Part shown: positions 20,463 through 30,000 of the stretch, piece by piece | How positions within the stretch are numbered: the stretch's first letter is position 1 | Layout: each line of letters begins with the position of its first letter | Assembly (NCBI GenBank): GCA_037127315.1 | Contig: JBBBDQ010001685.1 | Span: 170,001-234,000 of the forward strand | Direction: 5' to 3' | Source: Ascarosepion bandense | Lineage: Eukaryota; Mollusca; Cephalopoda; Sepiida; Sepiidae | DNA length: 64,000 nucleotides | Notes under the pieces: model-generated | Told to the model about the DNA's origin: nothing | The model's input: the letters and a program-made list of their open reading frames with translations, nothing else | The model's database searches: none | Program-made: the position numbers and the translations under genes

Positions 20463-20957
20463 ATTATTAATTCGCATTGAAAAAATTGTTCAATGGTTTT
20501 ATAGATTGATGAGAGATGATACTGCCAAAAATTGGGTACCATCACATTTCCTGAAGATTTCCATCTGGGGGATTTCGGCAGAGCTTTTTCGTTATACCTG
20601 GTTATATTTCTTGTAGAGGTTTATCCATCATTTGTTCTTCTCGTTGGGTCCATTCTACATTAGGGCTATATTCCTTTGGACTGCTTCTGATATTCTCCCA
20701 AAATTAATGCGCTTTGTGAATAGATAGTGGCTTTTCGATATCTAAAACTGCTTTTCAGACATTCCTGTAAAATTTCTTAAGGTGCGTTTGGAATATATTA
20801 TTTTAGCGATAAAACCCACAATGCTTTTTGCATTGTGTTGTTCTTCGTGCTTTTAACTACAGTTTCTGTTTTAATATTGTTGGGGATCACCACTTTTTTG
20901 CACATAAAAATGGACTCGCCTGATGTGTACATATAATCCTGCCTATACAGAGAACGG
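20463..20957. other. No recognisable feature
   Basis: Unique-looking sequence before the 237-bp array. Confidence 0.5.
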
Positions 20958-21156
20958 CAGTAGTTGCAGTAGTTGTACTCTACTATTGACACTGTCAGCA
21001 CTCTGCCTTCGGGCAGGGGGCGCTCTCTGCTTCCGAGCAGAGAGCACAAACCCAGTCGTGGTTCCGCCGAAGGGTAGAACCACGACCCGGTAAAAATAGA
21101 CAGACATATTTTTGGCCCGGCTATATGGCCGGGAATACCCACCCATTAAAATAAAA

Positions 21157-21198
21157 GACCATGTGTCACATCCGGCCTTGCGTGGGAAAGCTAGTAAA
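21157..21198 (+). promoter_or_regulatory. Proximal-sequence-element-like block (repeated each unit)
   Basis: GACCATGTGTCACATCC followed by TGGGAAAGCTAGTAAATA. Equivalent blocks stand at about 21,394, 21,631, 21,868 and 22,105. It matches the blocks upstream of both U2 fragments (TGAC-N-TTGTGTCACA, TGGGGGAAAGAGTAAAT) with almost the same spacing. No TATA box is visible, which would fit Pol II snRNA promoters. Confidence 0.5.
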
Positions 21199-21378
21199 TA
21201 CAGTAGTTGCAGTAGTTGTACTCTACTATTGACACTGTCAGCACTCTGCCTTCGGGCAGGGGGCGCTCTCTGCTTCCGAGCAGAGAGCACAAACCCAGTC
21301 GTGGTTCCGCCGAAGGGTAGAACCACGACCCGGTAAAAATAGACAGACATATTTTTGGCCCGGCTATATGGCCGGGAA
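21199..21378 (+). ncRNA. Candidate Sm-class small RNA, unit 2 of five
   Basis: Predicted ~176-nt transcript starting at ACAGTAG, placed by analogy with the U2 copies: GTGTCACAT, 28 bases, GTAAAT, start. Stem-loops in order: CTGCC-TTCG-GGCAG; a 10-bp stem GCTCTCTGCT/AGCAGAGAGC with a 4-base loop; TCGTGGTT/AACCACGA; then a single-stranded ATATTTTTGG (Sm-like) and the terminal stem CCCGGC-TATATG-GCCGGG. In unit 4 the terminal stem is CCGGGC/GCCCGG, a compensatory change. Known U1, U2, U4, U5, U11 and U12 do not match from memory. Could be a new snRNA, a spliced-leader-like RNA or an snRNA-headed SINE array. Confidence 0.5.
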
Positions 21379-22217
21379 TACCCACATTAAAATGACCATG
21401 TGTCACATCCGGCCTTGCGTGGGAAAGCTAGTAAATACAGTAGTTGCAGTAGTTGTACTCTACTATTGACACTGTCAGCACTCTGCCTTCGGGCAGGGGG
21501 CGCTCTCTGCTTCCGAGCAGAGAGCACAAACCCAGTCGTGGTTCCGCCGAAGGGTAGAACCACGACCCGGTAAAAATAGACAGACATATTTTTGGCCCGG
21601 CTATATGGCCGGGAATACCCACATTAAAATGACCATGTGTCACATCCGGCCTTGCGTGGGAAAGCTAGTAAATACAGTAGTTGCAGTAGTTGTACTCTAC
21701 TATTGACACTGTCAGCACTCTGCCTTCGGGTAGAGGGCGCTCTCTGCTTCCGAGCAGAGAGCACTAACCCAGTCGTGGTTCCGCCGATGGGTGGAAGCAC
21801 AACTGGGGAAAAATAGACAGGTATTTTTTGGCCGGGCCATATAGCCCGGAAATCGCAGTTATAATTGACCATGTGTCACATGTTGCCCTTACTTGGAGGG
21901 ACGGCTAAATAATGTAGTTGCAGTAGTTGTACTCTATTATTGACATTGTCAGCTCTCTGTCTTCTGGTAGAGGGCGCTCTCTGCTTCCGAGCAGAGAGCA
22001 ATAACCCAGTCGTGGTTCCGCCGAAGGATAGAAGCACGACTGGGCAAAAATAGACAGGTATTTTTTGGCCGGGCTATATAGCCCGAAAAACCCACTTATA
22101 ACTGACCATGTGTCACATGTTGCCCTTACTGGGAGGGACAACTAAATAATGTAGTTGCAGTAGTTGTAAGGAGTAGTTGTACAGTTGTAGAGTCGCTTAG
22201 TTGGTCAGTAAGTTTTT

Positions 22218-22590
22218 TTTTTTTTTTAATCATATCACCCCGAGCAAGGCGGTAACGCCACTGATGTGCAGGGGGCTACGTAAGAGTGAAAAGATTGGAA
22301 AAGAGAAAGCCGGAGAACACATCCTAAACAGGAAACAAGGGATGAGCCTCTTCACCCGTTCAATATACGTGGGTAGAGTGTGAACCGGGCGGTAGTTTAG
22401 TCTATCTACTCCAATTGGAAAAAAAGAGAGGAAATGAATGGAAATGAATGGAAATGAGTAAAAGATTGGAAAAGGGAAAGCCGGAAACCACATCCTAAAC
22501 AGGAAACAAGGGATGAGCCTCTTCACCCGTTCAATAGACGTGGGTGGAGGGTGAACCGGGCGGTAGTTTAGTCTATCTACTCCAATTTGG
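22218..22590 (-). mobile_element. Two copies of the LINE-tail-sharing SINE
   Basis: First copy 22,218-22,425: 3' tail (CACCCCGAGCAAGGCGG, CACTGATGTGCAGGGGGCT) through to GTGAACCGGGCGGTAG and TCTATCTACTCCAATT. A second copy lacking the 3' tail follows at 22,465-22,588 (GATTGGAAAAGGGAAAGCCG to CTACTCCAATTTGG). Their bodies are ~95% alike, so this is a tandem or dimeric insertion. Confidence 0.85.
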
Positions 22591-22779
22591 AGTTGTTTTC
22601 ATATAGACTCATTAATCAGACATACTTTTTCACTACAAGACTGTATATATTGATTCTACTAATAGTATTCCTAAATTTTGTTCAATATAACTTACAGTTT
22701 CTATGTCCATATCTGCTTTTGTCATTTATTATTTTGTGCGGTTTCTCAACCTGAATCCACAAAAAAATATTTCCTTGAT

Positions 22780-22955
22780 TATATAGCGCAGGGGGTTACA
22801 CAGGGCGATAGACGAGTTAGGATGTACATAGGGGGAGATTTGGGGAGAATGGGAGGGTTAGTTTGTTAGGAGGTGTCTATTGACCTTACATTTAAACTCC
22901 TGGAGGTTATAGTCGTCGGGGAAGCAAGCATGCGGATGAGAATTCCACAGGCGGA
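22780..22955 (-). mobile_element. CR1/jockey-like LINE 3' fragment, inverted arm
   Basis: The minus strand codes the C-terminal end of the LINE reverse-transcriptase protein: NSHPHACFPDDYNLQEFKC-like reading around 22,870-22,955, then a 3' region with the GTAACCCCCTGCGC end. It stands head to head with the plus-strand fragment that follows. Confidence 0.7.
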
Positions 22956-23290
22956 AAACCGATAAAGTGTAACCGCAATTTCTACTCTAACAGCTTCTTT
23001 TCACGCACTTCCCGCCTGGGGAATTCCCTTCCATATACTTGCTTACCCGAGAGCTACAATCTCCAGGAATTTAAATGTAAGGTCAACAGACATCTCCTAT
23101 ATCACTTACTCGCATCCATTCTGTCAAGCTCTTTTTTCTATCCACTCCACCCCGGTATTCTCATCCGTCTATTACCCTCCTCCTGACATTTCCTATAACG
23201 AACTCTTCTTTCTCATCACTTTTTCCTATGTAACCCCCTGCGCAACAGTGGCAGTAGAATGCCTTGCTTGGGGTGAAATTATATATGACT
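22956..23290 (+). mobile_element. CR1/jockey-like LINE 3' fragment
   Basis: Plus strand: KVxPQFLL then, in another frame, SRTSRLGNSLPYTCLPESYN-type sequence, the ~35-residue signature (R-x-LWNSLP-x-x-x-F-x-x-x-YNLQEFK) that ends many CR1/jockey-group proteins. Its 3' UTR and tail CCCCCTGCGCAACAGTGGCA, GCCTTGCTTGGGGTGAAATT follow. Confidence 0.8.
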
Positions 23291-23830
23291 TTTTGGGTGT
23301 AGCACGAGATACTTGGTGTGTTGTACGTTTGGTATGCAGCGTCATCTTTACGAATATTATTCCATTTTATTTTGTTTTCATCGCTTGTTTTTCTCTCTCT
23401 TTTTTTTTTCTTATCTGTTCAGTCGTCTTTCTCCCACTCAACTTTAGGCGGGACTCTTTCAAGCGTAACACCTATTTTGAGCCGTAATTAGTCAATAATG
23501 AACATCACGACAAGTGTTACTGTGGTCCACATTATTATTTATCTTCAACTGATTTGCTCAAGTACTGGCTTCTTAGGCGTTAGGCGTCGTTTTTGTGATA
23601 AGCCCAAGGAGATTAAGTGTTTTAGGCATATCTCCATCTTTAACTATTGTATCAAACATTTGTCTTCTTTGTCATCAGAAGATTCTTTTTGTTCTATTTT
23701 TTATTTATTTTTTGACACAGAAAGGTTTTAATATATGTACTTAGAAAAATATATCTTTAATGTTTAATAGGTGTTAACTCAATTAGCTTATATTTTTATT
23801 GAATCAATGTATTTCTCTAACCTTTGAGTT
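23291..23830. other. No recognisable feature
   Basis: T-rich sequence; a 77-codon frame at 23,498-23,731 has no recognisable domain. Confidence 0.4.
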
Positions 23831-24598
23831 GAAATTGTTAATGTTTTTCTTATTTTTCTTCTTCATTTTCTTTCCTTTAACGTCGCTTTTCTTTTGTCTT
23901 CTTTTACCACCATGCTTCTTCATCAATTGCTTTTCACTTTTTTGTTATCGTCATCTATTGTACGTCTTCCTCTATTTCTGCTTATATTTTTTCTGTTCCT
24001 CTTCCATTCTTCTTCTTCTTTTTCTTCTTCTTCTTCTTCTTTTTCGTCTTTCATTATCCTTTTGTTTCTTTTCTTTCGATTTTCTTTTTCCTTAAGTGCC
24101 GATTTTCTTTTTTTCTTTCCTCTTCTTTTACCGCCCTTATTCTTCATGACTTGCTTTTATCTTTTTGTTTTTTGGTATCTTCATCTTTCGTATGTATTTC
24201 TCTATTTCTGCTTATATTTTTTCCTTTTTGCATTCTTCTTCGTCATTTTTTTTTATTACATTCTTTTCTTTACTTTCTTTTTCTTTTATTTTGGTCTTTC
24301 TTTAGTTGACTATTTCTTTCTTTCTCGTTTTCTCTTTTCATTTATTCATTTCTCTTTTTCTTGCATCTGCATTCATTCATTTCTTTCTTTCTTTTACTTT
24401 TCTACATTCGTTATAGTTTTCTTTCTTCTTTTTTCTTTTTTTCTTTTCTCTTATCTGTATTCGCTGTTTCTTCCTTTTCTCTCATTGTCATTCTTTCTTT
24501 GTCTCTAATCTGTGTTCGTTCTTTATATCAGCTATTTATTTATTTATTTATTTATTTTTCTTTCATTTCCATTCATTCTTCCTTTTTTTCTCGTCTGT
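23831..24598 (-). repeat. Polypyrimidine (TTC/TTTC-rich) tract
   Basis: The plus strand is pyrimidine-rich for ~770 bp, with (TTC)n at 24,010-24,050 and (TTTA)n at 24,535-24,560. The 204-codon Phe/Leu/Ser frame is a composition by-product. Confidence 0.93.
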
Positions 24599-24692
24599 AG
24601 GATGGCGCAGTGGTGGAATGGATAGCGGATCGACATGAAAAATCAGTTTCGATGCCGAATACCAGTCGTCTTCGCTACTTTCACTTATTCTC
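24599..24692 (+). mobile_element. tRNA-like SINE head, truncated
   Basis: GGATGGCGCAGTGGTGGAAT holds an A-box-like TGGCGCAGTGG, and CAGTTTCGATGCCGAATACC a worn B box. It is followed by ACTTTCACTTATTCTCAAA, which resembles the body of the main SINE. A Helitron-like end starts 4 bases later, so the SINE may have been cut by it. Confidence 0.6.
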
Positions 24693-24695
24693 AAA

Positions 24696-25091
24696 CTAGC
24701 AGTTATAGTCCGGCGTTGCTCGTGTGTAATGAAAGCTTTTATATATACATTATCGATTTTCTGTAAGATTTTTGTAAGAACAACAACCTTGAAACTTCTG
24801 AATATCGTTTCTTATGTCTTTGTCTATGAGTGAAACAAATTTGATTAAAATCGGACCATTCCTTCTATAACCCGATTTTTTCGATTATCGATTTTCGATA
24901 TTTATCGGGGTACCTCGACACAAAACCTAGCGAAGAACACTTGCAGACGCTTATTGTACAACTGTGTAAATTTTCAAGAAAATCGGTTCCGCCGTTTCGG
25001 AGTCTATAGGTAACGGACACACACACGCACACACGCACACACACACACACACACACACAGAGACAAAGTTCCATTTAAAAATAAGTTTAGA
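24696..25091 (-). mobile_element. Helitron-like element, copy 2 (internally deleted)
   Basis: Minus strand from TCTAAACTTATTTTTAAATG at 25,091 to CTAG at 24,696, with the subterminal GCAACGCCGGAC hairpin remnant. It shares TCTATAGGTAACGGACAC, GCGAAGAACAC and AAAATCGGACCATTCC with copies 1 and 3. About 300 bases of the interior are missing. A (CA)n run lies at 25,018-25,058, at the place of the (TG)n in copy 1. Confidence 0.72.
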
Positions 25092-25254
25092 TACATTTTG
25101 AAAAGGCATGAATGTATCTCTCCCTACTTGCACACCTGGAAAAAATCATTGTTATTCTCAAAAAGTTGCTAATATTCACTAGCCCCCCACCAAAAAAAAT
25201 TTTTTTTAAAATTCATAATCATAAATATATTTTAGTTTTAAATAAATAACAACC
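25092..25254. other. No recognisable feature
   Basis: AT-rich spacer. Confidence 0.4.
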
Positions 25255-26055
25255 ATCCATCCAACCGTGCATTGAATACTGCTGCCATATCTGGGCGGGT
25301 GCTTCTGCTATCCACCTAGGTGTCCTTGACAAAATCCAACAGAGAAAGTGATCGAGCCCGACTTGGCAGCTAAGATACAGTCACTTTCTCACTGGCGCAG
25401 TGTGACTTCCCTGTGTCTCTTCTACAAATACTTTCACGGCTTCTACTCCGATAAATTTAGCTCACTGGTACCCCCTATATATAAATATACTCGAGCAACA
25501 AGATTAGAAACTAGGTCCCACCCTTTTACTGTGAAATCAATAAATTGTAAACGCAAATTCTACTCCAGCAGCTTGTTTTCTCACACCGCCCGCCTGTGGA
25601 ATTCCCTTCTGTTTACTTGCTTTCCCGACAGTTACAATCTTCAAGAATTCAAATGTAAAGTCAACAGTCATCTACTATATCATTAACTTGTATCCTCTCT
25701 CTCTCTCATTCCCCCCCTCTCTCTCTCTCTCTCATGCTCCTTTCATCGTCCACTCCACTCTCATCGGTATTTTCATCCTTCTCTTACCACTTCCTGACAC
25801 CCCCTATAACCTGTCACTCTTTCTCATAACATTCTTCCTATGTAACCCCCTGCAAAACAGTGGCAGTAAAATACCTTGGTTGGGGCGATACTCCACCCTC
25901 ATCAGTATTCTCATCCTTCTCTAACCCACTTCTTGATACCCCCGTAACATGTTACTTTTTCTCATAACTTTCTACCTATGTAACCCCCTGCTCAACAGTG
26001 GCAGAAAATGCCTTACTTGGGGTGACACGATCATAAAATAATAAAAATAAAAAAA
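25255..26055 (+). mobile_element. CR1/jockey-like LINE, 3' end with duplicated 3' UTR
   Basis: Frame-shifted C-terminal reverse-transcriptase region: CIEYCCHIWAGASAIH (25,268-25,320), then SVTSLCLFYKYFHGFYS and RLWNSLLFTCFPDSYN to a stop at 25,686. These are the conserved 'IEYCCHIW ... LDxIQxR ... LFYKYxHG ... RLWNSL' blocks of CR1/jockey-group proteins. The 3' UTR then occurs twice in tandem (25,754-25,889 and 25,890-26,030), each ending in the CCCCCTGC-AACAGTGGCAG tail. Confidence 0.88.
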
Positions 26056-26069
26056 TAAGAGGGCACCTC

Positions 26070-26200
26070 AAGGAGAGGTAATGGTTACCAAATTTTTCTC
26101 GCTAAAACCATTGCAAATGAGTAGTTTGTTCAATCCTCACTGGGTGCTCCGTACTTTCGTCCTTGTACCACCTCTAAGCTGCACTTACAGAATCACCATA
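26070..26200 (+). mobile_element. Second tRNA-headed SINE family, fragment
   Basis: GGTTACCAAATTTTTCTCGC then TTCAATCCTCACTGGGTGCT, matching 59,560-59,690 and, inverted, 3,505-3,600. Confidence 0.5.
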
Positions 26201-26249
26201 GCAATTGTAAGCCGTAAAAATAAACACAAAACAATAAATTCTCTTTTGC

Positions 26250-26585
26250 ACGTGGTATTTTTCTTTTTTTTTTTCTTCTCATATTTGCAATCATTCTTTC
26301 TTTTTCTGTCATCTGTATTTGTTTTCTTTCTTCATTTTTTTCTCTCATCTTCATTCTTCTTTCGGTTTTTTTTAATTTCTTTCATTCTTTCTTATCTGAA
26401 ATCGTCTTTATTTCTTTCTTTCTTTTTTTTATTTGCTCGCATTTGATTTTCTTTATCTTTTCTCTTTCTGCGTTCTTTTCTCTTTCTTTTTCCCACCCCT
26501 ACATTTTTCTTTCTCTCTTTCTTTCTTATTTGCATTCGTTTTTTATTGAACATCTTCCTCTCATCCACATTCATTTTTTCTTTCA
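26250..26585 (-). repeat. Polypyrimidine (TTTC-rich) tract
   Basis: Plus strand T/C-rich; frames here are by-products. Confidence 0.92.
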
Positions 26586-26586
26586 T

Positions 26587-26866
26587 GTCCTATTATTTAA
26601 CCCATAACTGGAGAGAAGAGACGGATTAATACCTTTTCCTTACGCACAAATACCCTTGGGAAAGATATTAACCCGTTTTTTCCCTCCAGTTATGGGTTAA
26701 ATAATTGGACAGACTGGGGTCTATAGCCTTGGCTGGCAGCCAGTCTACCGCAGAAAGCAATGGCAACCTACTGCGGGATAATCTTCTGCCAAGTCAGTCA
26801 TCTTTTTCGAGACATGATCGCCCAAAGCGTGTATCACGTATGGCACTTAACTGACTGACTGAACAT
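26587..26866 (+). mobile_element. tRNA-derived SINE with inverted 5' part
   Basis: The 3' two thirds (from CTTACGCACAAATACCC at 26,638 to ACTTAACTGACTGACTG) are in plus orientation. The head is absent; in its place stands an inverted piece of the body (TTATTTAACCCATAACTGGA to GGATTAATACC, 26,587-26,634). The two arms form a stem of about 45 bases. Resembles the 5' inversions produced by twin priming. Confidence 0.85.
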
Positions 26867-26984
26867 AATAGTTGGAAATAATTAAAGCTTCTACTGGGCA
26901 TAAAGTAAGGGATCGGCTTTCTATTGCTATGAAGTAATAAACTGACCCCCCACTAATTATGCATAAATAAAATAATGTAATATA

Positions 26985-27153
26985 ATCTATCCCTTCTTCC
27001 TCCACCTATGAGTTAAATGGCAGGACAGATTGGGAAACCAGTCTACCAAAGAAAGCAATGGCAACCTATTGCGGGATAATATTCTGCTCAGTCTATCTTT
27101 CGAGACATGATCACCCAAAGCGTGTATTAAGTATGACACTTAACTGACTGACA
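26985..27153 (+). mobile_element. tRNA-derived SINE, 3' part
   Basis: From CTATGAGTTAAATGGCAGG through GCAATGGCAACCTATTGCGG to CACTTAACTGACTGACA. The head is missing and the middle has a short deletion. Confidence 0.85.
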
Positions 27154-27174
27154 CTTTTTGAAGCTTATTTAAAT

Positions 27175-27724
27175 TCGTTATTCTTTCTCTTTCTCTCTTT
27201 TTCGCCCTCTCTCTCTTTCTCTTTCCCTCTCTTCCTATCCCATTCCCTTTCCCTCTCTTCCCTTCCTTCCCTCACTTCCTCTCCTTCTTCCTCACTATTT
27301 TTCTCTCTCTCTCCATCTCCCTCTCCCTCTCTCCCTTCTCTCATTCTCACCCTCTTTCTCGCCCTCTCACTCCCTCCCTCTCCCTCCCTCCCTCCCTCCC
27401 TCTCCCTCTCTTCCTCGCCCTCCCTTTCCCTCCCTCCCTCTTTCTCCCTCCCTCCCTCTCCCTCTCTCCCCATCTCTCCCTTTCTCTTTCTCTCTCCCTC
27501 TCTCTCTTCTCTCTCTTTCTCTCTCCCTCGCTCTCTCTCTTTCTCTTCCTCTCTCTTCTCTCACTTCCTCTCCTTCTTCCTCACTATTTTTCTCTCTCTC
27601 TCCATCTCCCTCTCCCTCTCTCCCTTCTCTCATTCTCACCCTCTTTCTCGCCCTCTCACTCCCTCTTTCTCTCCCTCCCTCCCTCTCTTTCGCCCTCTTT
27701 CCCTCTCCCTCTTTCTCCCTCTCC

Positions 27725-27781
<57 letters not shown>

Positions 27782-27830
27782 TCTCTCTCCCTCTTTCTCT
27801 TCCTCTCTCTTCTCTCTCTTCCCAACTTCT
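27175..27830 (-). repeat. Polypyrimidine (CT)n tract with an internal ~287-bp duplication
   Basis: Plus strand nearly pure C/T. CTTCCTCTCCTTCTTCCTCA and the next ~85 bases occur at 27,282 and again at 27,567, a tandem duplication. The 102-152 codon Arg/Glu/Gly frames on the minus strand come from the (GA)n composition. Confidence 0.95.
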
Positions 27831-28222
27831 ACATTTAATCTCTTTGTGTACAAACGGATCGTGTCTATTTTCGTATGAACCGAAAACACTTTTTCAACAA
27901 AAGCAATCAATGCTATAAGTTATTCAATTCCATAAAAAGTTAAGGAGGGGAAATTATGACTGAATGAAATTTGTACAGCTTGAAAAGGCACTTATTTGTT
28001 TTATCAAAGACTTAAAAGATATCTGTTTCCAAGCAGGGTAATTAGTCCTAACACTTGGAAACCATCAAGTTGATTTTCTGAAAAAAATTAATAATTGAAT
28101 CTAAATAAATCAAATTAACTAATAAATGTGGATATATACTTTGTCCTTCTTTTCCCAATATAACTATATCTTAAATACGGTCGTTTATATCTGCATATCT
28201 TCTTGTATAATATATATATATA
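27831..28222. other. No recognisable feature
   Basis: AT-rich sequence. Confidence 0.5.
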
Positions 28223-28230
28223 TATATATA

Positions 28231-28610
28231 CTAACGGCCATAATTATTAGGCTACCTCAGATTTTTAAAAGAAATGATGTATTTCATACTACTTTTATTG
28301 TTTATTGCCAAGGAAAATAGAATGGTTCTTTTGTTATTACTCTGCAAAGTTTTACAAGAAAAGAAAGCAAAGATGAACTCGTCCGAATCACCCTAAATTT
28401 TCTTCGTTTTTTCATAGATGAAACTAACAATATAGGTAATTATTAAATATTTATAAATTCATTTGATGCATATGTTATTGTGCAATATTAACAAAATAAC
28501 CATTCTATTTTCATTTACAATTATTCACTTGGTAATAAATACTAAACAAATAGTATAAAATACATCATTTTCCTAAAACATTGGTGTGGCCTAATAATTA
28601 TTGCCGATAG
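28231..28610. mobile_element. Tc1/mariner-type MITE, copy 1
   Basis: Terminal inverted repeats of ~26 bp: CGGCCATAATTATTAGGCTA on the left and, inverted, CGGCAATAATTATTAGGCCA on the right, flanked by (TA)n. The interior (~330 bp, AATAGAATGGTTCTTTTGTT, AAGATGAACTCGTCCGAATC) has no gene. Copy 2 at 58,128-58,513 matches over its whole length in the same orientation. TA target preference fits Tc1/mariner. Confidence 0.88.
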
Positions 28611-28633
28611 TATATATATATATATATATATAT

Positions 28634-28836
28634 AACATAGTACACTTGGTATGTAATGCAGGTAGATTTCAATAGAGACGACCTCAAGAGAAGTCAATGT
28701 TAAATTCATTTATTTAATTTAACAGAGTAATATATTTTGATTACCAACTGTTGTAACATTTGGGTCTGACAAGCCACGATAATAACATCTAAACGCGGTG
28801 AAATATGTATTACCCATTGTAATAATAAAAAATCTT

Positions 28837-28842
<6 letters not shown>
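28634..28842 (+). mobile_element. Two-part dispersed element, form 1
   Basis: Part A (28,634-28,735; TACACTTGGTATGTAATGCA to TTTAATTTAACAGAG) followed by part B (28,736-28,842; CCAACTGTTGTAACATTTGG to GTATTACCCATTGTAATAA). At 30,960-31,176 the same parts occur as B then inverted A. (TA)n on both sides. Confidence 0.75.

Positions 28843-28880
<38 letters not shown>
28842..28880. repeat. (TA)n microsatellite
   Basis: About 19 TA units. Confidence 0.96.
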
Positions 28881-28885
<5 letters not shown>

Positions 28886-29133
28886 AAAAAACACCGGGAT
28901 CGAAAACTTAGTTCTGACGAGTGTCATTCATAACGGTGTCCTCATGAAACATTGAAGTTGGCATGAACCTGCTCAATTAAGTTACAAACTTCTTTGCATT
29001 AATCTTATTAACGCTCTATCTCTACCACTTTACGGTAAAAAGCTGCTTACCAAATTATTTATTACCAGTAAAACTACCAAAAAAAAATAAAAATTAAATA
29101 GAACCTAGGCGATAATCATTACCACAATTCAAC

Positions 29134-29135
29134 AC

Positions 29136-29189
<54 letters not shown>

Positions 29190-29199
29190 GAACTGACTG

Positions 29200-29253
<54 letters not shown>

Positions 29254-29254
29254 G
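29134..29254. repeat. (GATA)n microsatellite
   Basis: Two GATA blocks separated by AATGAACTGACTGA, which looks like a SINE tail remnant. Confidence 0.95.
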
Positions 29255-30000
29255 CTGCTATGAAATTATTTACACTGTACTGCGTAAGATCATTTTTCTC
29301 TTTAGAATCTATCCGACATATGTATAAGTCCACAATTCCACCAGGCTTAGAATATTGTTGCCATATATGGTCCATTTCCTTTGCTATTTACCTTAAGCTC
29401 TATGAAAAAATCAGAAGAAAAATCAGCAATATTATTGATGCTAATCTGGCGGCTCGGCTTCGGTTGCTTTTCCCACCTTCTTCACTCTGTTTTCTTATAA
29501 ATACTTTCATGTTAATTGTTCGGATGAGGTCTTCGCTATAGTCAGTCAGTCAGTTAAGTGCCATACGTTATACACGTTTTGGACGATCATGTCTCGAAAG
29601 AGACATGACAGACTGGGTAGAAGATTATCCCGACGTAGGTTACCATTGCTTTCTGCGATAGACTGGTTGCCAGCCAAGGCTATAGAACCCATTCTGTTCT
29701 TTTATTTAAACTGGAGGGAAGAGACGGATTAATACCTTTCCCAATGGTATTTGTGCGAAAGTGAATGCAAGGAATTCAACTGGAATTCGAACTCGACACC
29801 ACGATTTGTCGTTCCGAGTCGATATCCATTGCATCACAACGCACATCCGCTTCGCTATGGTCCCTAGCCTTTATAAATTTAAGCGCAGTACTAGATTGGC
29901 GGTGAGGTCTCATCAATTTCCAGTTGAGCTGGCTAGATGTAACCGTAAATTCTATTCTAACAGTTTCTTTTGTCACACCTCTCGCTTGTGAAATTCTCTT
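29255..30000 (+). mobile_element. CR1/jockey-like LINE fragment split by a SINE
   Basis: Left part 29,255-29,539 reads LEYCCHIWSISFAIY and RRKISNIIDANLAARLRLLF. Right part 29,850-30,000 continues with VPSLYKFKRSTRLAVRSHQF and NSFFCHTSRL. The SINE at 29,540-29,849 lies between. This copy is more diverged than those at 25.3 and 32.8 kb. No 3' tail is recognisable. Confidence 0.82.
29540..29849 (-). mobile_element. tRNA-derived SINE, full length with target-site duplication
   Basis: Flanked by CTTCGCTAT at 29,531-29,539 and 29,850-29,858, a 9-bp target duplication that defines the element as 310 bp. The 3' end is (CTGA)n-type (AGTCAGTCAGTCAGTTAAGT on the plus strand), and the 5' end on the minus strand is GGATGTGCGTTGTGATGCAA. 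The insertion disrupts the LINE reading region. Confidence 0.95.

Larger units (their letters stand above)
20958..22175 (+). repeat. 237-bp tandem array, five units plus a stub
   Basis: Units begin TAGTTGCAGTAGTTGTACTC at 20,961, 21,204, 21,441, 21,678 and 21,915, with a stub at 22,152. The spacing is 237 bp except the first (243). Units 1-3 are nearly identical; units 4-5 are diverged. Each unit contains a predicted structured RNA and a promoter-like block just before the next unit (see following entries). It is much richer in G+C and stems than its surroundings. The 66-135 codon minus-strand frames are by-products. Confidence 0.95.

Noticed and set aside
20798..22141. Repeated minus-strand frames of 66-135 codons in the 237-bp array
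   Set aside because: Frames are fragments of an array whose conservation (compensatory stem changes) points to RNA, not protein; frames differ between units.
27165..27910. Arg/Glu-rich frames of 102-152 codons
   Set aside because: Translation of a (CT)n/(GA)n tract with no other coding sign.
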